DNA of 64,000 nt from assembly GCF_963584025.1 (NCBI RefSeq), contig NC_083624.1, forward strand, positions 28,163,911-28,227,910, given 5' to 3'. The notes below the pieces were generated by a model. That model saw only the letters and a program-made list of their open reading frames with translations. It did not search any database and had not been told where the DNA came from. This document shows positions 43,201-55,700 of this stretch, piece after piece (position 1 is the stretch's first letter; every line of letters starts with the position of its first letter). The position numbers and the translations under genes were made by a program. The stretch is from Labrus mixtus (lineage: Eukaryota > Chordata > Actinopteri > Labriformes > Labridae).

Positions 43201-46200
43201 AAATGTTCTACTTTTTTGAAGACAAAATACTTCATGAAAATGTTCGACTTTTTTAAAGCCGAATCCTTTTCATGAAAATGTTCAACTTTTTTGAAGCCGA
43301 AATCTTTTCATGAAAATGTTCAACTTTTTTGAAGCTGAAATACTTCATGAAAATGTTCTACTTTTTTAAAGCCGAAATCCTGTCGTGAAAATTTTCAACT
43401 TTTTTGAATCCGAAATCTTTTCATGAAAATGTTCAACTTTTTTGAAGCTGAAATTCTTCATGAAAATGTTCTACTTTTTTAAAGCCGAAATCCTGTCGTG
43501 AAAATTTTCAACTTTTTTGAATCCGAAATACTTCATGAAAATTTTCAACTTTTTTGAAGCCGAAATCTTTTCATGAAAATTTTCAACTTTTTTGAAGCTG
43601 AAATCTTTTCATGAAAATGTTCAACTTTTTTGAAGCTGAAATCCTGTCGTGAAAATTTTCAACTTTTTTAAAGCCGAAATCTTTTCATGAAAATTTTCAA
43701 CTTTTTTGAAGCTGAAATACTTCATGAAAATTTTCAACTTTTTTTTGAAGCAGAAATACTCCATGAAAATGTTCGACTTTTTTAAAGCCGAAATACTGTC
43801 GTGAAAATTTTCAACTTTTTTGAAGCCCAAATACTTCATGAAAATTTTCAACTTTTTTGAAGACGAAATACTTCATGAAAATGTTCGACTTTTTTAAAGC
43901 CGAATCCTTTTCATGAAAATGTTCAACTTTTTTGAAGCCGAAATCTTTTCATGAAAATGTTCAACTTTTTTGAAGCTGAAATACTTCATGAAAATGTTCT
44001 ACTTTTTTAAAGCCGAAATCCTGTCGTGAAAATTTTCAACTTTTTTGAATACGAAATACTTCATGAAAATTTTCAACTTTTTTGAAGCCGAAATCTTTTC
44101 ATGAAAATTTTCAACTTTTTTGAAGCTGAAATCTTTTCATGAAAATGTTCAACTTTTTTGAAGCTGAAATCCTGTCGTGAAAATTTTCAACTTTTTTGAA
44201 GCCGAAATCTTTTCATGAAAATTTTCAACTTTTTTGAAGCAGAAATACTCCATGAAAATGTTCGACTTTTTTAAAGCCGAAATCCTGTCGTGAAAATTTT
44301 CAACTTTTTTGAAGCCGAAATCTTTTCATGAAAATTTTCAACTTTTTTGAAGCTGAAATCTTTTCATGAAAATGTTCAACTTTTTTGAAGCTGAAATCCT
44401 GTCGTGAAAATTTTCAACTTTTTTAAAGCCGAAATCTTTTCATGAAAATTTTCAACTTTTTTGAAGCTGAAATACTTCATGAAAATTTTCAACTTTTTTG
44501 AAGCAGAAATACTCCATGAAAATGTTCGACTTTTTTAAAGCCGAAATACTGTCGTGAAAATTTTCAACTTTTTTGAAGCCCAAATACTTCATGAAAATTT
44601 TCAACTTTTTTGAAGACGAAATACTTCATGAAAATGTTCGACTTTTTTAAAGCCGAATCCTTTTCATGAAAATGTTCAACTTTTTTGAAGCCGAAATCTT
44701 TTCATGAAAATGTTCAACTTTTTTGAAGCTGAAATACTTCATGAAAATGTTCTACTTTTTTAAAGCCGAAATCCTGTCGTGAAAATTTTCAACTTTTTTG
44801 AATCCGAAATCTTTTCATGAAAATGTTCAACTTTTTTGAAGCTGAAATTCTTCATGAAAATGTTCTACTTTTTTAAAGCCGAAATCCTGTCGTGAAAATT
44901 TTCAACTTTTTTGAATCCGAAATACTTCATGAAAATTTTCAACTTTTTTGAAGCCGAAATCTTTTCATGAAAATTTTCAACTTTTTTGAAGCTGAAATCT
45001 TTTCATGAAAATGTTCAACTTTTTTGAAGCTGAAATCCTGTCGTGAAAATTTTCAACTTTTTTAAAGCCGAAATCTTTTCATGAAAATTTTCAACTTTTT
45101 TGAAGCTGAAATACTTCATGAAAATTTTCAACTTTTTTTTGAAGCAGAAATACTCCATGAAAATGTTCGACTTTTTTAAAGCCGAAATACTGTCGTGAAA
45201 ATTTTCAACTTTTTTGAAGCCCAAATACTTCATGAAAATTTTCAACTTTTTTGAAGACGAAATACTTCATGAAAATGTTCGACTTTTTTAAAGCCGAATC
45301 CTTTTCATGAAAATGTTCAACTTTTTTGAAGCCGAAATCTTTTCATGAAAATGTTCAACTTTTTTGAAGCTGAAATACTTCATGAAAATGTTCTACTTTT
45401 TTAAAGCCGAAATCCTGTCGTGAAAATTTTCAACTTTTTTGAATACGAAATACTTCATGAAAATTTTCAACTTTTTTGAAGCCGAAATCTTTTCATGAAA
45501 ATTTTCAACTTTTTTGAAGCTGAAATCTTTTCATGAAAATGTTCAACTTTTTTGAAGCTGAAATCCTGTCGTGAAAATTTTCAACTTTTTTAAAGCCGAA
45601 ATCTTTTCATGAAAATTTTCAACTTTTTTGAAGCAGAAATACTCCATGAAAATGTTCAACTTTTTTGAAGCTGAAATCCTGTCGTGAAAATTTTCAACTT
45701 TTTTAAAGCCGAAATCTTTTCATGAAAATTTTCAACTTTTTTGAAGCTGAAATCTTTTCATGAAAATGTTCAACTTTTTTGAAGCTGAAATCCTGTCGTG
45801 AAAATTTTCAACTTTTTTAAAGCCGAAATCTTTTCATGAAAATTTTCAACTTTTTTGAAGCTGAAATACTTCATGAAAATTTTCAACTTTTTTGAAGCAG
45901 AAATACTCCATGAAAATGTTCGACTTTTTTAAAGCCGAAATACTGTCGTGAAAATTTTCAACTTTTTTGAAGCCCAAATACTTCATGAAAATTTTCAACT
46001 TTTTTGAAGACGAAATACTTCATGAAAATGTTCGACTTTTTTAAAGCCGAATCCTTTTCATGAAAATGTTCAACTTTTTTGAAGCCGAAATCTTTTCATG
46101 AAAATGTTCAACTTTTTTGAAGCTGAAGTACTTCATGAAAATGTTCTACTTTTTTAAAGCCGAAATCCTGTCGTGAAAATTTTCAACTTTTTTGAATACG

Positions 46201-49200
46201 AAATACTTCATGAAAATTTTCAACTTTTTTGAAGCCGAAATCTTTTCATGAAAATTTTCAACTTTTTTGAAGCCGAAATCTTTTCATGAAAATTTTCAAC
46301 TTTTTTGAAGCTGAAATACTTCATGAAAATTTTCAACTTTTTTGAAGCAGAAATACTCCATGAAAATGTTCGACTTTTTTAAAGCAGAAATACTGTCGTG
46401 AAAATTTTCAACTTTTTTGAAGCTGAAATCTTTTCATGAAAATGTTCAACTTTTTTGAAGCTGAAATCTTTTCATGAAAATGTTCAACTTTTTTGAAGAC
46501 GAAATACTTCATGAAAATGTTCGACTTTTTTAAAGCCGAATCCTTTTCATGAAAGCGGAAATCTTTTCATGAAAATTTTCTTTTCATGAAAATTTTCAAC
46601 TTTTTTGAAGCCGAAATCTTTTTATGAAAATTTTCAACTTTTTTGAAGCTGAAATACTTCATGAAAATTTTCAACTTTTTTGAAGCAGAAATACTCCATG
46701 AAAATGTTCGACTTTTTTAAAGCCGAATCCTTTTCATGAAAGCCGAAATCTTTTCATGAAAATTTTCTTTTCATGAAAATTTTCAACTTTTTTGAAGCCG
46801 AAATCTTTTTATGAAAATTTTCAACTTTTTTGAAGCTGAAATACTTCATGAAAATTTTCAACTTTTTTGAAGCAGAAATACTTCATGAAAATGTTCGACT
46901 TTTTTAAAGCCGAAATACTGTCGTGAAAATTTTCAACTTTTTTGAAGCCCAAATACTTCATGAAAATTTTCAACTTTTTTGAAGACAAAATACTTCATGA
47001 AAATGTTCGACTTTTTTAAAGCCGAATCCTTTTCATGAAAATGTTCAACTTTTTTGAAGCCGAAATCTTTTCATGAAAATGTTCAACTTTATTGAAGCTG
47101 AAATCCTGTCGTGAAAATTTTCAACTTTTTTAAAGCCGAAATCTTTTCATAAAAATTTTCAACTTTTTTGAAGCCGAAATCTTTTCATGAAAATTTTCAA
47201 CTTTTTTGAAGCCGAAATCTTTTCATGAAAATTTTCAACTTTTTTGAAGCTGAAATACTTCATGAAAATGTTCTACTTTTTTGAAGACAAAATACTTCAT
47301 GAAAATGTTCGACTTTTTTAAAGCCGAATCCTTTTCATGAAAATGTTCAACTTTTTTGAAGCCGAAATCTTTTCATGAAAATGTTCAACTTTTTTGAAGC
47401 TGAAATACTTCATGAAAATGTTCTACTTTTTTAAAGCCGAAATCCTGTCGTGAAAATTTTCAACTTTTTTGAATCCGAAATACTTCATGAAAATGTTCGA
47501 CTTTTTTAAAGCCGAATCCTTTTCAGGAAAATGTTCAACTTTTTTGAAGCCGAAATCTTTTCATGAAAATGTTCAACTTTTTTGAAGCTGAAATACTTCA
47601 TGAAAATGTTCTACTTTTTTGAAGACAAAATACTTCATGAAAATGTTCGACTTTTTTAAAGCCGAATCCTTTTCATGAAAATGTTCAACTTTTTTGAAGC
47701 CGAAATCTTTTCATGAAAATGTTCAACTTTTTTGAAGCTGAAATACTTCATGAAAATGTTCTACTTTTTTAAAGCCGAAATCCTGTCGTGAAAATTTTCA
47801 ACTTTTTTGAATCCGAAATCTTTTCATGAAAATGTTCAACTTTTTTGAAGCTGAAATTCTTCATGAAAATGTTCTACTTTTTTAAAGCCGAAATCCTGTC
47901 GTGAAAATTTTCAACTTTTTTGAATCCGAAATACTTCATGAAAATTTTCAACTTTTTTGAAGCCGAAATCTTTTCATGAAAATTTTCAACTTTTTTGAAG
48001 CTGAAATCTTTTCATGAAAATGTTCAACTTTTTTGAAGCTGAAATCCTGTCGTGAAAATTTTCAACTTTTTTAAAGCCGAAATCTTTTCATGAAAATTTT
48101 CAACTTTTTTGAAGCTGAAATACTTCATGAAAATTTTCAACTTTTTTGAAGCAGAAATACTCCATGAAAATGTTCGACTTTTTTAAAGCCGAAATACTGT
48201 CGTGAAAATTTTCAACTTTTTTGAAGCCCAAATACTTCATGAAAATTTTCAACTTTTTTGAAGACGAAATACTTCATGAAAATGTTCGACTTTTTTAAAG
48301 CCGAATCCTTTTCATGAAAATGTTCAACTTTTTTGAAGCCGAAATCTTTTCATGAAAATGTTCAACTTTTTTGAAGCTGAAATACTTCATGAAAATGTTC
48401 TACTTTTTTAAAGCCGAAATCCTGTCGTGAAAATTTTCAACTTTTTTGAATACGAAATACTTCATGAAAATTTTCAACTTTTTTGAAGCCGAAATCTTTT
48501 CATGAAAATTTTCAACTTTTTTGAAGCTGAAATCTTTTCATGAAAATGTTCAACTTTTTTGAAGCTGAAATCCTGTCGTGAAAATTTTCAACTTTTTTAA
48601 AGCCGAAATCTTTTCATGAAAATTTTCAACTTTTTTGAAGCAGAAATACTCCATGAAAATGTTCGACTTTTTTAAAGCCGAAATACTGTCGTGAAAATTT
48701 TCAACTTTTTTGAAGACGAAATACTTCATGAAAATTTTCAACTTTTTTGAAGACGAAATACTTCATGAAAATGTTCGACTTTTTTAAAGCCGAATCCTTT
48801 TCATGAAAATGTTCAACTTTTTTGAAGCTGAAATCCTGTCGTGAAAATTTTCAACTTTTTTGAAGCCGAAATCTTTTCATGAAAATTTTCAACTTTTTTG
48901 AAGCTGAAATCTTTTCATGAAAATGTTCAACTTTTTTGAAGCTGAAATCCTGTCGTGAAAATTTTCAACTTTTTTAAAGCCGAAATCTTTTCATGAAAAT
49001 TTTCAACTTTTTTGAAGCAGAAATACTCCATGAAAATGTTCGACTTTTTTAAAGCCGAAATACTGTCGTGAAAATTTTCAACTTTTTTGAAGCCCAAATA
49101 CTTCATGAAAATTTTCAACTTTTTTGAAGACGAAATACTTCATGAAAATGTTCGACTTTTTTAAAGCCGAATCCTTTTCATGAAAATGTTCAACTTTTTT

Positions 49201-52200
49201 GAAGCCGAAATCTTTTCATGAAAATGTTCAACTTTTTTGAAGCTGAAATACTTCATGAAAATGTTCTACTTTTTTAAAGCCGAAATCCTGTCGTGAAAAT
49301 TTTCAACTTTTTTGAATACGAAATACTTCATGAAAATTTTCAACTTTTTTGAAGCCGAAATCTTTTCATGAAAATTTTCAACTTTTTTGAAGCCGAAATC
49401 TTTTCATGAAAATTTTCAACTTTTTTGAAGCTGAAATACTTCATGAAAATTTTCAACTTTTTTGAAGCAGAAATACTCCATGAAAATGTTCGACTTTTTT
49501 AAAGCAGAAATACTGTCGTGAAAATTTTCAACTTTTTTGAAGCTGAAATCTTTTCATGAAAATGTTCAACTTTTTTGAAGCTGAAATCTTTTCATGAAAA
49601 TGTTCAACTTTTTTGAAGACGAAATACTTCATGAAAATGTTCGACTTTTTTAAAGCCGAATCCTTTTCATGAAAGCGGAAATCTTTTCATGAAAATTTTC
49701 TTTTCATGAAAATTTTAAACTTTTTTGAAGCCGAAATCTTTTTATAAAAATTTTCAACTTTTTTGAAGCTGAAATACTTCATGAAAATTTTCAACTTTTT
49801 TGAAGCAGAAATACTCCATGAAAATGTTCGACTTTTTTAAAGCCGAATCCTTTTCATGAAAGCCGAAATCTTTTCATGAAAATTTTCTTTTCATGAAAAT
49901 TTTCAACTTTTTTGAAGCCGAAATCTTTTTATGAAAATTTTCAACTTTTTTGAAGCTGAAATACTTCATGAAAATTTTCAACTTTTTTGAAGCAGAAATA
50001 CTTCATGAAAATGTTCGACTTTTTTAAAGCCGAAATACTGTCGTGAAAATTTTCAACTTTTTTGAAGCCCAAATACTTCATGAAAATTTTCAACTTTTTT
50101 GAAGACAAAATACTTCATGAAAATGTTCGACTTTTTTAAAGCCGAATCCTTTTCATGAAAATGTTCAACTTTTTTGAAGCCGAAATCTTTTCATGAAAAT
50201 GTTCAACTTTATTGAAGCTGAAATCCTGTCGTGAAAATTTTCAACTTTTTTAAAGCCGAAATCTTTTCATAAAAATTTTCAACTTTTTTGAAGCCGAAAT
50301 CTTTTCATGAAAATTTTCAACTTTTTTGAAGCCGAAATCTTTTCATGAAAATTTTCAACTTTTTTGAAGCTGAAATACTTCATGAAAATTTTCAACTTTT
50401 TTGAAGCAGAAATACTCCATGAAAATGTTCGACTTTTTTAAAGCCGAAATACTGTCGTGAAAATTTTCAACTTTTTTGAAGCCCAAATACTTCATGAAAA
50501 TTTTCAACTTTTTTGAAGACGAAATACTTCATGAAAATGTTCAACTTTTTTGAAGCTGAAATCCTGTCGTGAAAATTTTCAACTTTTTTGAAGCTGAAAT
50601 CTTTTCATGAAAATGTTCAACTTTTTTGAAGCTGAAATCTTTTCATGAAAATGTTCAACTTTTTTGAAGACGAAATACTTCATGAAAATGTTCGACTTTT
50701 TTAAAGCCGAATCCTTTTCATGAAAGCGGAAATCTTTTCATGAAAATTTTCTTTTCATGAAAATTTTCAACTTTTTTGAAGCCGAAATCTTTTTATAAAA
50801 ATTTTCAACTTTTTTGAAGCTGAAATACTTCATGAAAATTTTCAACTTTTTTGAAGCAGAAATACTCCATGAAAATGTTCGACTTTTTTAAAGCCGAATC
50901 CTTTTCATGAAAGCCGAAATCTTTTCATGAAAATTTTCTTTTCATGAAAATTTTCAACTTTTTTGAAGCCGAAATCTTTTTATGAAAATTTTCAACTTTT
51001 TTGAAGCTGAAATACTTCATGAAAATTTTCAACTTTTTTGAAGCAGAAATACTTCATGAAAATGTTCGACTTTTTTAAAGCCGAAATACTGTCGTGAAAA
51101 TTTTCAACTTTTTTGAAGCCCAAATACTTCATGAAAATTTTCAACTTTTTTGAAGACAAAATACTTCATGAAAATGTTCGACTTTTTTAAAGCCGAATCC
51201 TTTTCATGAAAATGTTCAACTTTTTTGAAGCCGAAATCTTTTCATGAAAATGTTCAACTTTATTGAAGCTGAAATCCTGTCGTGAAAATTTTCAACTTTT
51301 TTAAAGCCGAAATCTTTTCATAAAAATTTTCAACTTTTTTGAAGCCGAAATCTTTTCATGAAAATTTTCAACTTTTTTGAAGCCGAAATCTTTTCATGAA
51401 AATTTTCAACTTTTTTGAAGCTGAAATACTTCATGAAAATTTTCAACTTTTTTGAAGCAGAAATACTCCATGAAAATGTTCGACTTTTTTAAAGCCGAAA
51501 TACTGTCGTGAAAATGTTCGACTTTTTTAAAGCCGAATCCTTTTCATGAAAGCCGAAATCTTTTCATGAAAATTTTCTTTTCATGAAAATTTTCAACTTT
51601 TTTGAAGCCGAAATCTTTTTATGAAAATTTTCAACTTTTTTGAAGCTGAAATACTTCATGAAAATTTTCAACTTTTTTGAAGCAGAAATACTTCATGAAA
51701 ATGTTCGACTTTTTTAAAGCCGAAATACTGTCGTGAAAATTTTCAACTTTTTTGAAGCCCAAATACTTCATGAAAATTTTCAACTTTTTTGAAGACAAAA
51801 TACTTCATGAAAATGTTCGACTTTTTTAAAGCCGAATCCTTTTCATGAAAATGTTCAACTTTTTTGAAGCCGAAATCTTTTCATGAAAATGTTCAACTTT
51901 ATTGAAGCTGAAATCCTGTCGTGAAAATTTTCAACTTTTTTAAAGCCGAAATCTTTTCATAAAAATTTTCAACTTTTTTGAAGCCGAAATCTTTTCATGA
52001 AAATTTTCAACTTTTTTGAAGCCGAAATCTTTTCATGAAAATTTTCAACTTTTTTGAAGCTGAAATACTTCATGAAAATTTTCAACTTTTTTGAAGCAGA
52101 AATACTCCATGAAAATGTTCGACTTTTTTAAAGCCGAAATACTGTCGTGAAAATTTTCAACTTTTTTGAAGCCCAAATACTTCATGAAAATTTTCAACTT

Positions 52201-52720
52201 TTTTGAAGACGAAATACTTCATGAAAATGTTCGACTTTTTTAAAGCCGAATCCTTTTCATGAAAATGTTCAACTTTTTTGAAGCTGAAATCCTGTCGTGA
52301 AAATTTTCAACTTTTTTGAAGCCGAAATCTTTTCATGAAAATTTTCAACTTTTTTGAAGACAAAATACTTCATGAAAATGTTCGACTTTTTTAAAGCCGA
52401 ATCCTTTTCATGAAAGCGGAAATCTTTTCATGAAAATTTTCTTTTCATGAAAATTTTCAACTTTTTTGAAGCCGAAATCTTTTTATGAAAATTTTCAACT
52501 TTTTTGAAGCTGAAATACTTCATGAAAATTTTCAACTTTTTTGAAGCAGAAATACTCCATGAAAATGTTCGACTTTTTTAAAGCCGAATCCTTTTCATGA
52601 AAGCCGAAATCTTTTCATGAAAATTTTCTTTTCATGAAAATTTTCAACTTTTTTGAAGCCGAATTTCTTCATGAAAATTTTAAACTTTTTTGAAGCCGAA
52701 TTTCTTCATGAATATTTTCA
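34241..52720 (+). repeat. Satellite block B, 37-38-bp monomer with higher-order repeats
   Basis: About 490 copies of a unit CAACTTTTTTGAAGCCGAAA then TCTTTTCATGAAAATTTT. Frequent variants are ATCCTGTCGTGAAAATTTTC, ATACTTCATGAAAATGTTC, GAAGCTG, GAAGACA, TTAAAGCCG, GAATCCG and GAAGCAG. The first 200 bases (34241-34450) are degenerate. Exact displacements of variant units give higher-order periods: 2895 bp (36318, 39213 and 42108 starts), 1394 bp (43.4 and 44.8 kb) and 3120 bp (about 45.96-47.27 versus 49.08-50.39 kb). No coding capacity is indicated. Confidence 0.97.
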
Positions 52721-55700
52721 ATTGACCCACCCCCCCTCACGAAAAAGTTGAAAAAAGACGAAACACCCCCCTCTTACGAAAAAGTTGAAAAAAGACGAAA
52801 CACCCCCCCTTGCGAAAACTTTTTTGAAGCCGAATTTCTTCATGAATATTTTCAACTTTTTTGAAGCCCAAATACTTCATGAAAATTTTCAACTTTTTTG
52901 AAGCCCAAATACTTCATGAAAACGTTCAACTTTTTTGAAGCCGAATTTCTTCATGAAAATTTTCAACTTTTTTGAAACCCAAATACTTCATGAAAATTTT
53001 CAACTTTTTTGAAGCCCAAATACTTCATGAAAAATTTCAATTGACCAACCCCCCCATATGAAAAAGTTGAAAAAAGAGGAAACACCCCCCCTTACGAAAA
53101 AGTTGAAAAAAGACAAAACACCCCCCCTTGCGAAAACTTTTTTGAAGACGAATTTCTTCATGAAAATTTTCAACTTTTTTGAAGACCAAATACTTCATGA
53201 AAATTTTCATCTTTTTTGAAGCCGAATTTCTTCATGAAAATTTTAAACTTTTTTGAAGCCGAATTTCTTCATGAAAATTTAAAACATTTTTGAAGCCCAA
53301 ATACTTCATGAAAATTTTCAACTTTTTTGAAGCCGAATTTCTTCATGAAAATTTTCAATTGACCCACCCCCCCTCACGAAAAAGTTGAAAAAAGACGAAA
53401 CACCCCCCTCTTACGAAAAAGTTGAAAAAAGACGAAACACCCCCCTCTTACGAAAAAGTTGAAAAAAGACGAAACACCCCCCCCTTACGAAAAAGTTGAA
53501 AAAAGACGAAACACCCCCCCTTGCGAAAACTTTTTTGAAGCCGAATTTCTTCATGAAAATTTTCAACTTTTTTGAAGCCCAAATACTTCATGAAAATTTT
53601 CATCTTTTTTGAAGCCGAATTTCTTCATGAAAATTTTAAACTTTTTTGAAGCCGAATTTCTTCATGAAAATTTAAAACATTTTTGAAGCCCAAATACTTC
53701 ATGAAAATTTTCAACTTTTTTGAAGCCGAATTTCTTCATGAATATTTTCAATTGACCCACCCCCCTCACGAAAAAGTTGAAAAAAGACGAAACACCCCCC
53801 CTTACGAAAAAGTTGAAAAAAGACGAAACACCCCCCCCTTACGAAAAAGTTGAAAAAAGACGAAACACCCCCCCCTCGCGAAAACTTTTTTGAAGCCGAA
53901 TTTCTTCATGAAAATTTTCAACTTTTTTGAAGCCCAAATACTTCATGAAAATTTTCATCTTTTTTGAAGCCGAATTTCTTCATGAAAATTTTAAACTTTT
54001 TTGAAGCCGAATTTCTTCATGAAAATTTAAAACATTTTTGAAGCCCAAATACTTCATGAAAATTTTCAACTTTTTTGAAGCCGAATTTCTTCATGAATAT
54101 TTTCAATTGACCCACCCCCCTCACGAAAAAGTTGAAAAAATACGAAACACCCCCCTCTTACGAAAAAGTTGAAAAAAGACGAAACACCCCCCTCTTACGA
54201 AAAAGTTGAAAAAAGACGAAACACCCCCCCTTACGAAAAAGTTGAAAAAAGACGAAACACCCCCCCTTGCGAAAACTTTTTTGAAGCCGAATTTCTTCAT
54301 GAAAATTTTCAACTTTTTTGAAGCCCAAATACTTCATGAAAATTTTCATCTTTTTTGAAGCCGAATTTCTTCATGAAAATTTTAAACTTTTTTGAAGCCG
54401 AATTTCTTCATGAAAATTTAAAACATTTTTGAAGCCCAAATACTTCATGAAAATTTTAAACTTTTTTGAAGCCGAATTTCTTCATGAATATTTTCAATTG
54501 ACCCACCCCCCTCACGAAAAAGTTGAAAAAAGACGAAACACCCCCCCTTACGAAAAAGTTGAAAAAAGACGAAACACCCCCCCCTTACGAAAAAGTTGAA
54601 AAAAGACGAAACACCCGCCCCTCGCGAAAACTTTTTTGAAGCCAAATTTCTTCATGAAAATTTTCAACTTTTTTGAAGCCCAAATACTTCATGAAAATTT
54701 TCAACTTTTTTGAAGCCGAATTTCTTCATGAATACTTTCAATTGACCCACCCCCCTCACGAAAAAGTTGAAAAAAGACGAAACTCCCCCCTCTTACGAAA
54801 AAGTTGAAAAAAGACGAAACACCCCCCCCTTACGAAAAAGTTGAAAAAAGACGAAACACCCCCACCTTGCGAAAACTTTTTTGAAGCCGAATTTCTTCAT
54901 GAAAATTTTCAACTGTTTTGAAGCCGAATTTCTTCATGAATATTTTCAACTTTTTTGAAGCCCAAATACTTCATGAAAATTTTCAACTTTTTTGAAGCCC
55001 AAATACTTCATGAAAATTTTCATCTTTTTTGAAGCCGAATTTCTTCATGAAAATTTCCAACTTTTTTGAAGCCCAAATACTTCATGAAAATTTTCATCTT
55101 TTTTGAACTGAATTTCTTCATGAAAATTTTAAACTTTTTTGAAGCCGAATTTCTTCATGAAAATTTAAAACATTTTTGAAGCCCAAATACTTCATGAAAA
55201 TTTTCAACTTTTTTGAAGCCGAATTTCTTCATGAATATTTTTAATTGACCAACCCCCCTCACGAAAAAGTTGAAAAAAGACGAAACACCCCCCTCTTACG
55301 AAAAAGTTGAAAAAAGACGAAACACCCCCCCTTACGAAAAAGTTGAAAAAAAGACGAAACACCCCCCCCCTCACGAAAAAGTTGAAAAAAGACGAAACAC
55401 CCCCCCCTCGCGAAAACTTTTTTGAAGCCGAATTTCTTCATGAAAATTTAAAACATTTTTGAAGTCCAAATACTTCATGAAAATTTTCAACTTTTTTGAA
55501 GCCGAATTTCTTCATGAATATTTTCAATTGACCAACCCCCCTCACGAAAAAGTTGAAAAAAGACGAAACACCCCCCTCTTACGAAAAAGTTGAAAAAAGA
55601 CGAAACACCCCCCCTTACGAAAAAGTTGAAAAAAAGACGAAACACCCCCCCCTCACGAAAAAGTTGAAAAAAGACGAAACACCCCCCCCTCGCGAAAACT

